From the NCBI GenBank assembly GCA_030710605.1, contig CP092877.1, positions 40,160,406 to 40,224,405 of the forward strand: 64,000 nucleotides of DNA, written 5' to 3'. Both the position numbers and the translations under genes were made by a program. The DNA is from Cordylochernes scorpioides. Lineage: Eukaryota; Arthropoda; Arachnida; Pseudoscorpiones; Chernetidae. A model generated the notes under the pieces. The model searched no databases. It was not told the DNA's origin and worked only from the letters and a program-made list of their open reading frames with translations. Shown here piece after piece: positions 46,701 to 55,579 of the stretch. Position 1 is the stretch's first letter. Each line of letters opens with the position of its first letter.

Positions 46701-49700
46701 TTTGTATTCTATAAACCTTTCCTATAAGTTTCTCAATAGACAAGCTATGTGGTGTTGTTATTTTCTATTAAAACAGAGTTAAACTTTTCCCAAAGTTTTT
46801 ATGGCTTATAGGCAACATTTATCACAAGAAAAAAAAAAATTGGCAAGCTATTGGAAGGATGGAAGCAGGCCAATCACAGGCAGAAGTAGCAAGATGGCTT
46901 GGAGTGACAAAAAACGTTGTCTCAAGGCTTCGGAAAAATTTTCAAACGACATCTAATGTTGCCAGAACACCCGGACAAGGACGGCCAAGGGTCCCCAACG
47001 TTAAATCAAGACCGTTATTTGAGTCTCCTTGTGCGTCGCAATAGAAGAATGACAGCATCGCAACTACGAAGTGACCTCAATGCAGCTACAGGAGTCATAG
47101 TATAAACTAATACAATACGCAGAAGGCTTCACAAGAAGGGCCCTCTATGCTCGACGACCCATAATTTGTGTGCCATTGATACCACCTCAAAAGAGAGCAA
47201 GGAAACTTTGGTGCAGATAACATGTCGCCTGGAATCCAGATGAATGGAGGCGTGTAATGTTCACTGATGAGTCCAGATTCTCTCTAAACAGCGATTCTCG
47301 TCGTGTCTTTGTCTGGAGAGAGGTAGGAACCAGAAATAATCCCCGGAATATGGTTGAAAGGGATCCCTACAGAAGCCAAGGTTTTATGGTCTGGGCTGGA
47401 ATCTTCTTGGGCGGTCGCACAGCACTCCATATTTTTCGGCAAGGAACCCTGACTAGACAGAGGTATCGGAACGAGATCTTGGCAGCATATGTGATGCCTC
47501 AAGCATTGGAAATGGGAGAAAACTTTCTTCTAATGGATGATAATGCCCGTCCACATAGGGCTGGTGTGGTCGACACTCTTCTCCAAAACCATGCAATTGC
47601 TCGGATGATTGGCCAGCTCGATCCCCAGACCTAAATTCCATTGAGCATGTATGGGACAACCAAGGACGGCGGATCTCATCCCTCCAACCCCCTCCTAGAA
47701 ACACTCATTAGCTAGAAACAGCCTTAACACAAGAGTGGGCGTTGATTCCACAGGAGCTGATAAACTCCCTAATTCTTAGTATGGGTCACCGATGTAGAGC
47801 CTGTCTATCAGTTAAAGGCGATCACACCCCATATTAACAACAATATCCAAGATATTTATGCACTGACTGCAAGAAGATCATTGCTTGACCGGCTAATTTG
47901 CATAAAATACGTGTTAGAATTCTTTGATATCGGTTTTCTAATCAATAATGAAATAATAAATTTGTGTATAAAATTCCATTGATAAATGTTCAATAAAATT
48001 TGATTAAATGAAAAAAATATGTTGTACCTTTAATTTTGCGGACCAGTGTATTATAAACAGGTGCAAATATTACTTTATATTCATCGACACAACATATTTT
48101 GTGATGATGTGTAGATAATGAATGCAGAATTTCGGCCCACAAGAATGCTTACAGTTCTATCGTACAAGAGGTAAGTATTTATACATTATAACAAACAGGA
48201 TATAAGATTATGCAAATAAGACATCTCCAGATTATAAAAATGATATGATAGATGGAGTAAGCCATTATTAATGTTCAGTTTGTTGCCCAGGAAATGTTTT
48301 TTCATCACAAAATATAAATTGATGTCACTCTATCTCCCTTGGTTCACTCTAAAACCCTGACAGTATACCGACAGCAATGGTAGACCATGTATACACCCAG
48401 GATTGTCTATCTAGTATTAGTACAATGCTTGGTAGATAAAGATGAATATTAATATGTTATAATACCTTGAAAAAGGTTGGTGTTCAGCCAACTGAAATAT
48501 TGGTAAAATAAATGATTTATTTTATCCAATAAATGTATTTTTAATTAAATATTTATTTATGGATTGCTCTTTTTCAAAAATAAACATTTAAATTTCTGGA
48601 AATGGCCTCTAATTGATAAACCCATCTTATTGAAGCTTTCATTGTAGAGGCCACTTGGTGCTATGTAGATCAGTTAGAGTTGTACAGTAGAGACTATCAG
48701 TCTCATCGTGTTCTGTAGATCAGCTTGAGTTTACAGTAAAATCTCTCATGAGAGAACACAGCCTAACACATGGATACTCCCGGTCTCTCCTGGAGGTGGC
48801 CTTTCAATAAAAATATAAGTATATGCTAATGCGTAATTTTTAATATTACAAAAGTAAGATGTGATCGTGTGAAAGAGATTTTACAAGAGCTATAAACCAG
48901 AATGTTTCTTGAGTCCGTCTAACTTCCACGACTAATATTCCACTGACGTAGATCTGCAAACATTATGATTTATTTCTTTGTACTATATTAAACACGTAGG
49001 TATCTAGATATAGGGATTTATTTTATAGACGTATGAAATTTAACTCCTTGCTGAATGTTTATTCTTGTTTTACTTCTGACAAGAGCAGTATATTTTTGTC
49101 GATAAATAGAAAACCTATCTGGACGAAGACTACCGGCCAAGATTGCCTGTGTGTGACAGATCCGCGACATCATTCACAAGTGCATCGATGGCGTGGAGGG
49201 CTTCGATCAACTCAGGGATTATGTCTGCGCGAACCGGGATAAAGCTGTTGTCGTAAGTTTCTATCGTCTGGGAGGGTTTACCACTGATGAGCCAGGACTT
49301 CCTGTTAATTTAATCATTGCAGTAAGGGCAGTAGAAATGTGTTGTTTTATATATATTATATATAAGAATTATACTTAAATTTTCTTTTGGAGTCTGTGTT
49401 TGTTTTGTGTGGAAACTTTAAATATGATTTTTAAACTATTTCGACTTCTTGACGCTGAACCTTTGTTTATCCACACACATACCACCTTATTAGGACCACC
49501 GGTATTATACAGATTGACAGCAGGAAGGAAGCCTAGATAGAGCTCCTATATCCCAGGCAGCACAGAACACAGCAACAACCCTTGTTTTTTTTATCTTCAT
49601 TGTAGAATTGAATATTAAAGTAGTATTTAGTAGTATAAAAATTAACGATTTCTTGAACTATATTGTATTTTTAATTTTTGAATTATTTATTAAGATAATT

Positions 49701-52700
49701 TTAGTTATGAAAATTCGAAACTATTATAGACGCGTATGATTATTTTTGAAATTAAACAATTACTACTGCCCTTTAATTGTTTAATTTCAAAAAGAATCGT
49801 ACACGTCTATAATAGTTTCGAATTTTCATAACAGATGGCGCGCTAATGCATCATAATTAGTTATAAGACGAACGAGCGTTCCATCAGTAAATGTAAATTT
49901 TAACTGTGTTTAGAGGGAAGTTTCCCATTTACATATAACACAACTTCTCCCAATACATTCCCATTCTCCCAGCGTCAGTCTAACCGACCATCTGGAATGG
50001 TTCACCACTGATGGGCGAGGCCCTCCAAGTAGTTTCCATCAAAGGGGGGTCGATGGAAGGATGGTCTAAACCGTTGGTTTTCGACCGCTACGACCCGGGT
50101 TCGATTCCCGCATTGGGCACTTTTTTTCTGATTAAAAAAAGTTCTCCAATGGCCCCCGATTCTTGCAAAATTCCAACCCCACCAGCAAGTGCAAGTACCC
50201 AAACGGGTCTCTGGCACATTTGTAAGTGCAAAGTCGAACTGCTTTTCACATATGTAGACATGTGGTGTAATTACAGTAAAAGCAGTCGCCTACTTCTACC
50301 TACCATGATTATCATGGCATGTACCACGTGTACTAGGAATAAGCAAAAAAAAGTTTCCATCAAAGAACGTACAGTAGAAAACAGTGTTGTTTTAAAAAAT
50401 AAATTTCCACGGCAAAAATAAGATTCAAGAATCGTCGAGATTCAAAAATTATATTCCTTTGTATATATATATATATTGCAATTTTGAAAGTGGAAAGTAT
50501 TTAAGGGTATAGGGATATAGCTACAATAGAATGTTAAGAAAATTCTACCCAATGCTCGAGTCACAAAAACTCCTCTGTGTGTGTGAAAACATTGCCTTTT
50601 ATATTAAATAAAGAAACATTAGAAACGAGATATAGATTTGTTCTACATATATAAAACTTTCTATGCACCTGCATCACGCTGATGAGTGCCAATAGCCCGA
50701 AGCGCGTTCGTGGATAGCTTTTCTTGATTTATCAAGAAAATGGGTTGGCCAATTATCAGGGAAGAGGCTAAATCAACGTTTAGTTGATTTCTGTTCAACT
50801 AGATGGCAATCTGTCATCTATAAGGCACATGTGCTCGTGGTCAGGATACAGTTAAACCTGTCTATAGCGCCCCTCTTGGGACTCACCAAATTAGGGTATT
50901 ATAGAGAGGGGGTGCCATAGACAGGTCACGTTCAATGCAAAATGTTTACATTTTAATGTTTGAAATCGGGCGCTATAAAGAGGAAGGCGCTATATAGAGG
51001 GAGCGCTATAGACAGGTTTAACTGTATTTTTTTTTAACTTTCTATATAAACTGAAAATTAATGTAAGATTGTCTCTCTTAAACAATTTTAAGGCTAAGGG
51101 AATATATAATAATTGATACCACATCGTTTTAGCACTACAGAATGGGGTTCTTCTAGAGCTAGGCTTTTAGTCAGTATAACAAAATGTAAATTTGAAAATT
51201 CTAACGTAAAAATGTTTTGTTCAAGTTTATGGATTGCATCGATCATGACACCTTTGAATTCATGGTGAGTATAACACTTCTTCATACTATGTTTGGATGA
51301 TGAGTACTCTTCATTTTGGATTGGTATATAAAAATAATGACCTATTTAATATTGTCGATATTTGAATAATATAGTATTTAGCGTATTCATGTATATTATT
51401 TTGAAGTTTATACTTGGATATATCATTTAATCTTGGCAATTTATTCCGATCCTATAATTTATGTGAGTTCAGAGGGTTAAAACAAAAGTTGTCAAACAAA
51501 ATATTTGTGTAATACTGCATCACGAGTTCCAACTTGGCCGCTGTAGAACTATCTCTAAGTATAAGGTTGTCTCAAAAGTTCGTGTTTTTCTTAAAATGTT
51601 GTTTTTATTATTACTTGGAGAATAATATTATTACGACGAATGCATAATAATACATAATACAATTACTTTACACATAATACAAAAACATTATACATAACGG
51701 CGAATAATATTGGTATTTTTATTTTGCAGGTGTTTACGAACTTTTGGGACAACCTTGTATTACACAGGTCTACAAAAAAAAACCTTTTTTTTTGCACAAG
51801 AGAACCTGATGGTGTTTCTAGTGTAACTTTTCATGCTGAACTCAAATATCTAATCAGAAATTTCCCATCACGTATGGTTTTTGCGTGACGGTCTTTTTTT
51901 AATATTGGGATAAATACATGCATCCAACATGAAAGAGACTTACGAAAACATGAAACTGCTTTTGAAAAAGATAGAATACGAAAGATACAGTTGGAAAATA
52001 TGCAGCGATTTGAAAGTCGTTGCTCTCTTGCGTGGATTACAGCTTGGATATACAAAATTTTGTTGTTTTCTATGTGAGTGGGATAGCAGAGATAGGGAAA
52101 GGCATTACATTAAAAAAATCTGGCAAAACCGAAAATCTTTACTCCAGGATATAAAAATATTGCAAATCTACCCTGATCGATTCAGAAAATATTTACTTAC
52201 CACCATTACATATTAAACTGGGATTAATGAAGAACTTTGTCAAGGCAATGGATCGAAATGCCAGTGGATTTGCCTACCTAAAACAAAAAATTTCTAGTAT
52301 AAGTGAAGCGAAGATTAAAGAAGGCATTTTCGTTGGACCTCAGATTCGAGAATTGCAGCAGGATGGAAATTTTCAAAATAGTTTGAATGAAGTTGAAGCT
52401 GCAGCATGGAATTCCTTTAGAAACGTTTGCAAAAACTTCTTAGGAAGTGTCAAGGTTGAAAATTACCGAGACATAGTTAATGATCTGTTGCTTTCCTACA
52501 AGGCACTGGGATGTAACATGTCCCTCAAGATCCATTTCCTGCATTCATATCTAGATTTCTTTCCAGACAATCTTGGCGCAGTTAGCGATGAGCATGGTGA
52601 GAGGTTTCATCAAGATATATCAAGCATGGAGAAGCGGTACCTAGGTAAATGGAGTCCCGTTATGCTTGCCGACTACTGCTGGACACTCAAGAGGGATCTA

Positions 52701-55279
52701 CCACAAGCAAAGTATAGAAGAAAATCCACTGTCACTGCTTTTCAATAAATAAATGTTTCGTTCATATATGCCTATATATTAACAAGATTTCCAAATTTCA
52801 AGTAGGTGTATCTCAGAAATTTTGCGTAATAGAAAAAAACTAATGGTATATTTGGATTCAGGACATGTAGTAAGATGCTATTTCTTTGTGGACAAAGAAA
52901 ACATATTTTTTGATAAACCAGTTAAGTGACATTGTTTGCATTTTTTACTGTATTTTTCCCAATACTAAAAAAAGACCGTGACGCAAAAACCATACGTGAT
53001 GGGAAATTTCTGATTAGATTTTTGAGTTCAGCATGAAAAGTTACACTAGAAACATAATCAGGTTCTCTTGTGCAAAAATCTTGTTGACCAGTGTTATCAG
53101 CACATGGGTGATGAGGCAAATTACAAACGCACTATGCGCAGGTGGTTTGCTACGAGGGCCATCCAATAAATAAGTTTCCCTATTTTTTAACAAATAAACA
53201 ACATTATTTACAATTATGCAGTTATTTTATTTTCATTATACAACTCATAGACTACTTCTCTACATAATCACCATTTCTGTCCAAACATTTTTGGTACCGT
53301 TGTAGCAATTTTTGATACCACTGTTGTACCAAGCCGTGTCCTGTCTTCGTAACCAGTGGTTCGCCTCCGCCTGCACTTCGTCATCATTCGCAAAGTGCTT
53401 GCTTCCAGGTGCCACTTGAGTGCTGGAAAAAGATGGAAGTCGCTTGGGGCAAGTTCCGGAGAATAAGGTGGATGTGTGAAAATTTCCCATTTGAAGTTTT
53501 CCATAGCCATAACTTTGCCTGCAGAGATTGGGACCTTCGCCTTTTTTGGTGCACTTTCCTCAGGCTTCTTCCACACCATGCTTTGTCGTTTTGTTTCTGG
53601 AGTTGAATGATGCACCCAGCTTTCATCTCCAGTGACAATACGGAAAACAGTTGATCTCCATCTCTTTGATGCATTTCCAGGAAAGCTCGGGCTGCCTCCA
53701 TCCGTTGTTGCTTGTGATTTTCCAAGAGCAAACGCGGAACCCATCTTGCGCAGACTTTGCGAAAATTCAAAACATCTGACATGATTGTTCTGATCGAAAA
53801 GCGTCCAATTTCGATTCCAGGAGGCAGTCAAATTATCATTTCGTCAATGGTGACGCGGCGATCTGCTTCCACCACATTCCGAACAGCAGCAACGGCTGCA
53901 TTGTCCGTAGCAGTAACGGGCCTGCCGCTTCGCTCGTCATCATGCACGTTTTGCCGTCCTTCTAAGAACCATGAACGCCACCGGCGAACCATTTGGATGC
54001 TCATACATTCTTCACTATACACTGACACCTAAATTGCGATGAATATTGACCGCAGTTTCATTTTTCGCCGTGAAAAAAACGAATTACAGAACGGAGTTCG
54101 TAAGTGGACACGTTCACAAGTGGTAGCTCCATGGAAACTGAAGCGCTACGGACTTGCGCTTACGAGTAGCGTGATTTGAAGGTCACCAGCTTCCAACGCA
54201 TCCTAGTGACCATTTCTTTCATACTAACTAATTTTTACAACGTTTCGTTCGCAGAAAAAAAACAGGGAAACTTATTTATTGGATGGCCCTCGTAAATTCC
54301 ACGACGGCGCTACTAGTCTTTAAGATGGAGAGGGTCGTGGATGGCTGTAGGAGGTTGACAATGGTCTATTGAAGGAAATATTTGAAGCAGATGCACACAC
54401 AAAAGTATTCGAGCGTTGTCGAATAACTCAACGTCAACCATTGAGTCAAATACGAAGGTGAAAAATCCCGACAAATGGATGACGCACGAATTGAATGAAA
54501 ATTGGAAGAATCGCCGTTTTGAATTGTCGCTACTACTACCCAACAAGAGCGACTCGAGTTTCGAACATATTGTAACTTGTGACAAGAAGTGGATTCGCGA
54601 ATATTATTAAGACGCGAATGTTTCTTTCCACAAATAAATCAACTTCTACTGTCCTTACTGCGATAAAAAATATTAGGAGGCTTTGACTCATCAGTGGTAA
54701 ACCTCCCAGCGATTTCGTCAATTATATCTACCAGACCGCTTATTAAGAGCTTTAATATTTTTTCATAGCAGAAGAACAGTAGAGGTTGATTTATTTGTGG
54801 ATGTAAGCATTCGCGTCTTAATGTTTTCATTTGTTATAAATGATAATCTAGATATGCTATAGGTGAACTGTTTAAATTCTTCCTGAGTTATGATTTGGTT
54901 TCTTTACCGTTATCTTAATTCCTTTCTTAGAAATAGAAAGCAAGTTAGACAATTCAATATATTTTTTGGCACTCTTAGTCAATTGTTACCAAAATCAAAG
55001 ATAAATTAAACAAAGATAAATGTGATTATTTACAATTTGGTGATAAAATATATTTAAAAAACTGTTCTCTGGAAGGGAGGCTCCTCCATCTTGAGATACC
55101 AAGTTAGATAAAACATTTCTATAAAGGTGTTGTTGGTTGTTTCTCGCAGAAAACCAATCCTGAAGTCCTGAAGTTAGCTTTCACGGTCAAGGTAAGTTCA
55201 CGTATGTAAAAGATCATCATGATGCTAAATATATGTCAATGTGCAGCATCACCTAGACTCCGAGCTGTCCAAATGTTGA
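37764..55279 (+). CDS. Gene B: small secreted cysteine-bearing protein, five exons
   Basis: Exons 37764-37881, 48115-48170, 49160-49252, 55150-55191 and 55247-55279; all junctions are GT-AG and the sum is 113 codons plus stop. A signal peptide ([19 protein letters not shown]) is followed by [14 protein letters not shown]. Cysteines at 39, 43, 66 and 81 have the same spacing as genes A and C, and a fifth is the last residue ([10 protein letters not shown]). Intron 1 is 10.2 kb and packed with transposons; intron 4 is only 55 bp. AATAAA at 55307-55312 and an A tract follow the stop. Exons 2 and 3 could belong to a neighbour whose first exon is lost, but no competing first exon is seen. Family not recognised; secreted, role unknown. 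Confidence 0.82.
37916..38260. mobile_element. Full foldback of family 1 with two degraded ribozyme sites
   Basis: Arms GACCACGAGCACATGTGC... and ...GCTCCTGATCAGGATATGCC enclose 38030-38085. There, partial hammerhead sequences occur in both orientations (GCGCCAACACCGCGAAACG on minus; CCACGCTAACGAGCGCCAAC on plus). The core CTGACGA is mutated to CTAACGA. Lies in gene B intron 1. Confidence 0.7.
38265..38930. other. Gene B intron 1 sequence, nothing recognised
   Basis: AT-rich with no coding or repeat pattern. Confidence 0.45.
38940..39225 (+). pseudogene. LINE C-terminal fragment with GAA-rich end
   Basis: Reads [38 protein letters not shown] and [16 protein letters not shown], then GATAAGAAAGAAGAAG. 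The R-L-x-S/T-D-H and CxxC parts fit a LINE C-terminus. The same end (ATATGATTGAGTGGAGAT) occurs near 11860 (minus), 61848 and 62357. Confidence 0.65.
39485..39600. repeat. Dispersed repeat fragment
   Basis: CTCTCCCCATTGACCTGGGG / AATCTTCC...GATGGCGTGCTGTAACTTTGG, related to 6795-6905. Confidence 0.4.
40157..40196 (+). ncRNA. Hammerhead-like hairpin, family 2
   Basis: TTCTC (stem I), CTGTAGAA, GGGC-GTCCGT-GCCC (stem II), GAAA, GCTA (palindrome AGCT with the preceding A), GAGAA (stem I). Stems are perfect (5 and 4 bp). The core has U at position 6 and one extra A before stem II compared with a standard hammerhead. Confidence 0.5.
40625..40735 (+). repeat. LINE 3' tail
   Basis: GGACGCGAGTAAAAGCGCTC...CTCCCCGGGTAGTTGGCGTT...CCAGGAACCTGGGTTATAAA and a CTCTCT tail: the family of 7198-7810, on the plus strand. 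Confidence 0.75.
40790..41110 (+). pseudogene. LINE C-terminus and 3' UTR
   Basis: [18 protein letters not shown] is a knuckle of the type C...H...C-P; several stops follow. The 3' part ends GGACGCGATATCCCAGCTTG / GGATATTTGCG, matching the family at 20055-20335 and the end near 22105. Confidence 0.65.
41565..41735 (+). repeat. Truncated family 1 element
   Basis: Left arm GGCATATCCTGACCAGGAGC through AAAAGCCATCCACGAACGCG and TTTCGGGCGG, ending inside the ribozyme (only GAAA, the palindrome and one stem I strand remain, minus strand). Confidence 0.7.
42257..42271. repeat. (CA)n simple repeat
   Basis: Short CA run beside the family 1 element at 42305. Confidence 0.8.
42305..42665. mobile_element. 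Full-length foldback element, family 1
   Basis: Arms 42311-42424 and 42520-42655 are inverted to each other (TATCCTGACCAGAAGCACAT / ATGCTCCTGGTCAGGATATG). In the unpaired centre lies a hammerhead sequence at 42467-42506 with core CTGACGA and stem II GGC-CAACA-GCC, but GAAA changed to AAAA and stem I damaged. It shows the complete layout: arm, ribozyme, arm. Lies in gene B intron 1. Confidence 0.75.
43040..43260 (+). mobile_element. Hammerhead-bearing element, ATCGTGCA-arm subtype
   Basis: An intact hammerhead (43070-43109) is followed by the palindrome CTTGATTAATCAAG, a spacer with paired TCAACGAG/GTTGAT blocks, GATGGCGCAAGCCATC and the arm end TGCACGATAAGGAGATGCCT. The opposite arm is missing on the left. 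Related arms at 23638 and 62838. Confidence 0.72.
43070..43109 (+). ncRNA. Type I hammerhead ribozyme, complete consensus
   Basis: CCACG 43070-43074 pairs with CGTGG 43105-43109 (6 bp with A43069-T43110). Core CTGATGA is 43075-43081; stem II GGGC 43082-43085, loop CAACA, GCCC 43091-43094; GAAA 43095-43098; helix III is the palindrome A-CGCG-U; cleavage triplet GUC ends at 43104. Every invariant hammerhead base is present. The very short self-complementary helix III is the form known from Penelope-like retroelements, where the ribozyme acts as a dimer. Host element is a short repeat without reverse transcriptase. Confidence 0.85.
43265..44075. repeat. MITE-X fragment and anonymous sequence
   Basis: 43595-43645 carries GCGGTCTGTTAATTAAACTG, GGGAGGGTTCACTACTGATG. 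The rest is AT-rich and unrecognised. Confidence 0.4.
44080..44404 (-). repeat. Second copy of the LTR-like repeat found at gene A's 3' end
   Basis: Starts TGTAACAACC and ends CCTGCCTACCAC. It shares long blocks with 23034-23376, but the part that corresponds to gene A exon 5 is diverged and not open. No target duplication is clear. Confidence 0.6.
44410..45150. other. Gene B intron 1 sequence, nothing recognised
   Basis: Contains 66- and 69-codon open stretches without family resemblance. Confidence 0.4.
45155..45800 (-). pseudogene. Hsp70 substrate-binding-domain fragment with tandem duplications
   Basis: The minus strand reads [20 protein letters not shown], then [20 protein letters not shown], and later [20 protein letters not shown] with EEYEDRRKE. 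This is the C-terminal helical lid of Hsp70. The segment [18 protein letters not shown]...FEE is present four times in tandem (plus-strand units about 45331-45426, 45427-45523, 45524-45600, 45601-45679), where Hsp70 has one. One unit carries a frameshift. No ATPase domain is present and the end after RRKE is scrambled. GC-rich compared with the flanks. Likely a dead gene fragment in intron 1 of gene B. Confidence 0.88.
46091..46433 (-). repeat. Solo LTR of the gypsy family
   Basis: Minus strand TGTTGCATCATG...CCCGGTGCAACA, 343 bp, with ATAT target duplications at 46087-46090 and 46434-46437. It is homologous over its whole length to 2784-3117. It contains the gag start [11 protein letters not shown] and 30 open codons up to the LTR edge. 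Confidence 0.9.
46439..46527. repeat. Pogo-like MITE
   Basis: TA|CAGTTAAACCTGTCCTATAG ... AGACAGGTTTAACTG|TA, 89 bp, one long hairpin. It sits directly beside the solo LTR. Same family at 50849, 55435 and 56732. Confidence 0.85.
46800..48057 (+). pseudogene. Tc1-like transposon with broken transposase
   Basis: Reads [20 protein letters not shown] (HTH), then in other frames [72 protein letters not shown] and [12 protein letters not shown] text. The first two catalytic aspartates ([15 protein letters not shown]) and the third acidic position are present, but stops and frameshifts divide the gene. The right end TTGCGGACCAGTGTA (48042-48056) looks like a Tc1 terminus. The matching left end was not found. 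Confidence 0.85.
48463..48505 (+). ncRNA. Hammerhead-like hairpin, family 5
   Basis: TACC, TTGAAAAA, GGTTGG-TGTTCAG-CCAACT, GAAA, TATT, GGTA. Both stems pair fully. The core differs from the hammerhead consensus by C3 to U and G8 to A, which would form an alternative base pair. Confidence 0.45.
49255..49350 (+). repeat. MITE-X fragment starting at the donor of gene B exon 3
   Basis: GTCTGGGAGGGTTTACCACTGATGAGCC ... CATTGCAGTAAGGGCAGTAG begins about 15 bp inside intron 3. Confidence 0.55.
49975..50030 (+). repeat. MITE-X fragment, target of a SINE
   Basis: ACCGACCATCTGGAATGGTT / CACCACTGATGGGCGAGGCC. The SINE at 50045 inserted at its right edge. Confidence 0.5.
50045..50351 (+). mobile_element. 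Full-length tRNA-derived SINE with 14-bp target duplication
   Basis: Perfect direct repeat AGTTTCCATCAAAG at 50031-50044 and 50352-50365. The head is tRNA-like (GGTCTAAACCGTTGGTTTTC, B box GGTTCGATTCC at 50098-50108). The body is about 200 bp and ends CTAGGAATAAGCAAAAAA. Transcribed by Pol III if active. Same family as 36520-36828 and 61229-61337. Lies in gene B intron 3. Confidence 0.92.
50640..50848 (+). mobile_element. Family 1 element, right half with hammerhead
   Basis: Hammerhead-like 50674-50713 (TCACG, CTGATGA, GTGC-CAATA-GCCC, GAAG, CGCG, TT, CGTGG) is followed by CTTGATTTATCAAG and the arm ending GTGCTCGTGGTCAGGATA. The core is standard except A15.1 to G, and stem II has one mismatch. 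A pogo-like MITE has inserted into the arm end. Confidence 0.7.
50849..51024. repeat. Pogo-like MITE
   Basis: TA|CAGTTAAACCTGTCTATAGC ... AGACAGGTTTAACTG|TA, 176 bp. Confidence 0.85.
51562..51757. repeat. Mariner-type MITE
   Basis: AAGGTTGTCTCAAAAGTTCGT ... ACGAACTTTTGGGACAACCTTG with TA outside; interior GGCGAATAATATTGGTATTT. Confidence 0.85.
51762..53094 (+). mobile_element. Unclassified DNA transposon with long inverted repeats
   Basis: About 150 bp at the left (51762-51917) is repeated inverted at the right (52950-53094), including GCACAAGAGAACCTGAT and TTTCCCATCACGTATGG. The ends read ACAC(A/T)GGTC. The two open reading frames between form one gene. The right repeat is an inverted duplicate of sequence that looks coding at the left. 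The target duplication is unclear (possibly TTA). Confidence 0.65.
51929..52748 (+). pseudogene. Transposon-derived protein with [10 protein letters not shown] and ADYCW motifs
   Basis: First frame 51929-52216: [59 protein letters not shown]. Second frame 52227-52748 starts [20 protein letters not shown] and ends with [20 protein letters not shown] then [16 protein letters not shown] frameshift near 52200 (before LGLMKNF) splits them. Proteins with these motifs are, from memory, common as uncharacterised proteins in arthropod and cnidarian genomes. The superfamily is not one I can name, and catalytic residues are not identified. Confidence 0.7.
53153..54292 (-). mobile_element. Second mariner element, internally deleted
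   Basis: Inverted ends CGAGGGCCATCCAATAAATA then AGTTTCCCT (29 identical bases each side) flanked by TA (53151-53152, 54293-54294). Length is 1140 bp, shorter than usual. Confidence 0.93.
53260..54050 (-). pseudogene. Mariner transposase with internal deletion
   Basis: Pieces in several frames: [20 protein letters not shown] and [20 protein letters not shown] (HTH region), [20 protein letters not shown] (first catalytic Asp kept) and then directly [20 protein letters not shown]. The stretch with the HxDNAxxH catalytic motif is absent, so the protein cannot be active. Confidence 0.88.
54303..54608 (+). pseudogene. Mariner transposase relic, different lineage
   Basis: [40 protein letters not shown] and DKKWIREYY parallel the mariner text ...W.PHEL...N...R...L...F...I.TGDEKWI. 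Upstream [16 protein letters not shown] is also family-like. Truncated at 54608 by MITE-X. Confidence 0.7.
54612..54835. repeat. MITE-X, complete foldback copy
   Basis: Left arm GACGCGAATGTTTCTTTCCA / CAAATAAATCAACTTCTACTG, right arm CAGTAGAGGTTGATTTATTT / GTGGATGTAAGCATTCGCGTC, about 220 bp. Between them is AAACCTCCCAGCGATTTCGTC. It gives the ends of the MITE-X family. Confidence 0.65.
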
Positions 55280-55434
55280 GACAGACTCCAGTCTAGATAC
55301 GATATTAATAAAGTTATTATTTGAAAAAAAAAAAACATGTTGCATTCCTTTATTAATAATAATGCATTTTTACGACTCATACATTATCCTAGAGCCAGAC
55401 ACTTCAAACACGATTTCTATTGTATAAAGATATA

Positions 55435-55579
55435 CAGTTAAACCTGTCTATAGAGCCCCCTCTTGGGACTCACCAAAATAGGGTGCTATAGACAGGTCAC
55501 TTTTAATGTAAATCGCATCGTACTACGTATTTAAAATCGGGTGCTATAGAGAGGGAGGCGCTATAGACTGGTTTAACTG
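55435..55579. repeat. Pogo-like MITE
   Basis: TA|CAGTTAAACCTGTCTATAGA ... ATAGACTGGTTTAACTG|TA, 145 bp, about 155 bp after the gene B stop. Confidence 0.85.

Noticed and set aside
50060..50115. A tRNA gene
   Set aside because: Same SINE head, followed by SINE body and flanked by target duplications.
54615..54835. CTGATGAG-like text in MITE-X as another hammerhead
   Set aside because: Some copies contain CACTGATGAGC, but no stem II followed by GAAA and no closing stem I were found.
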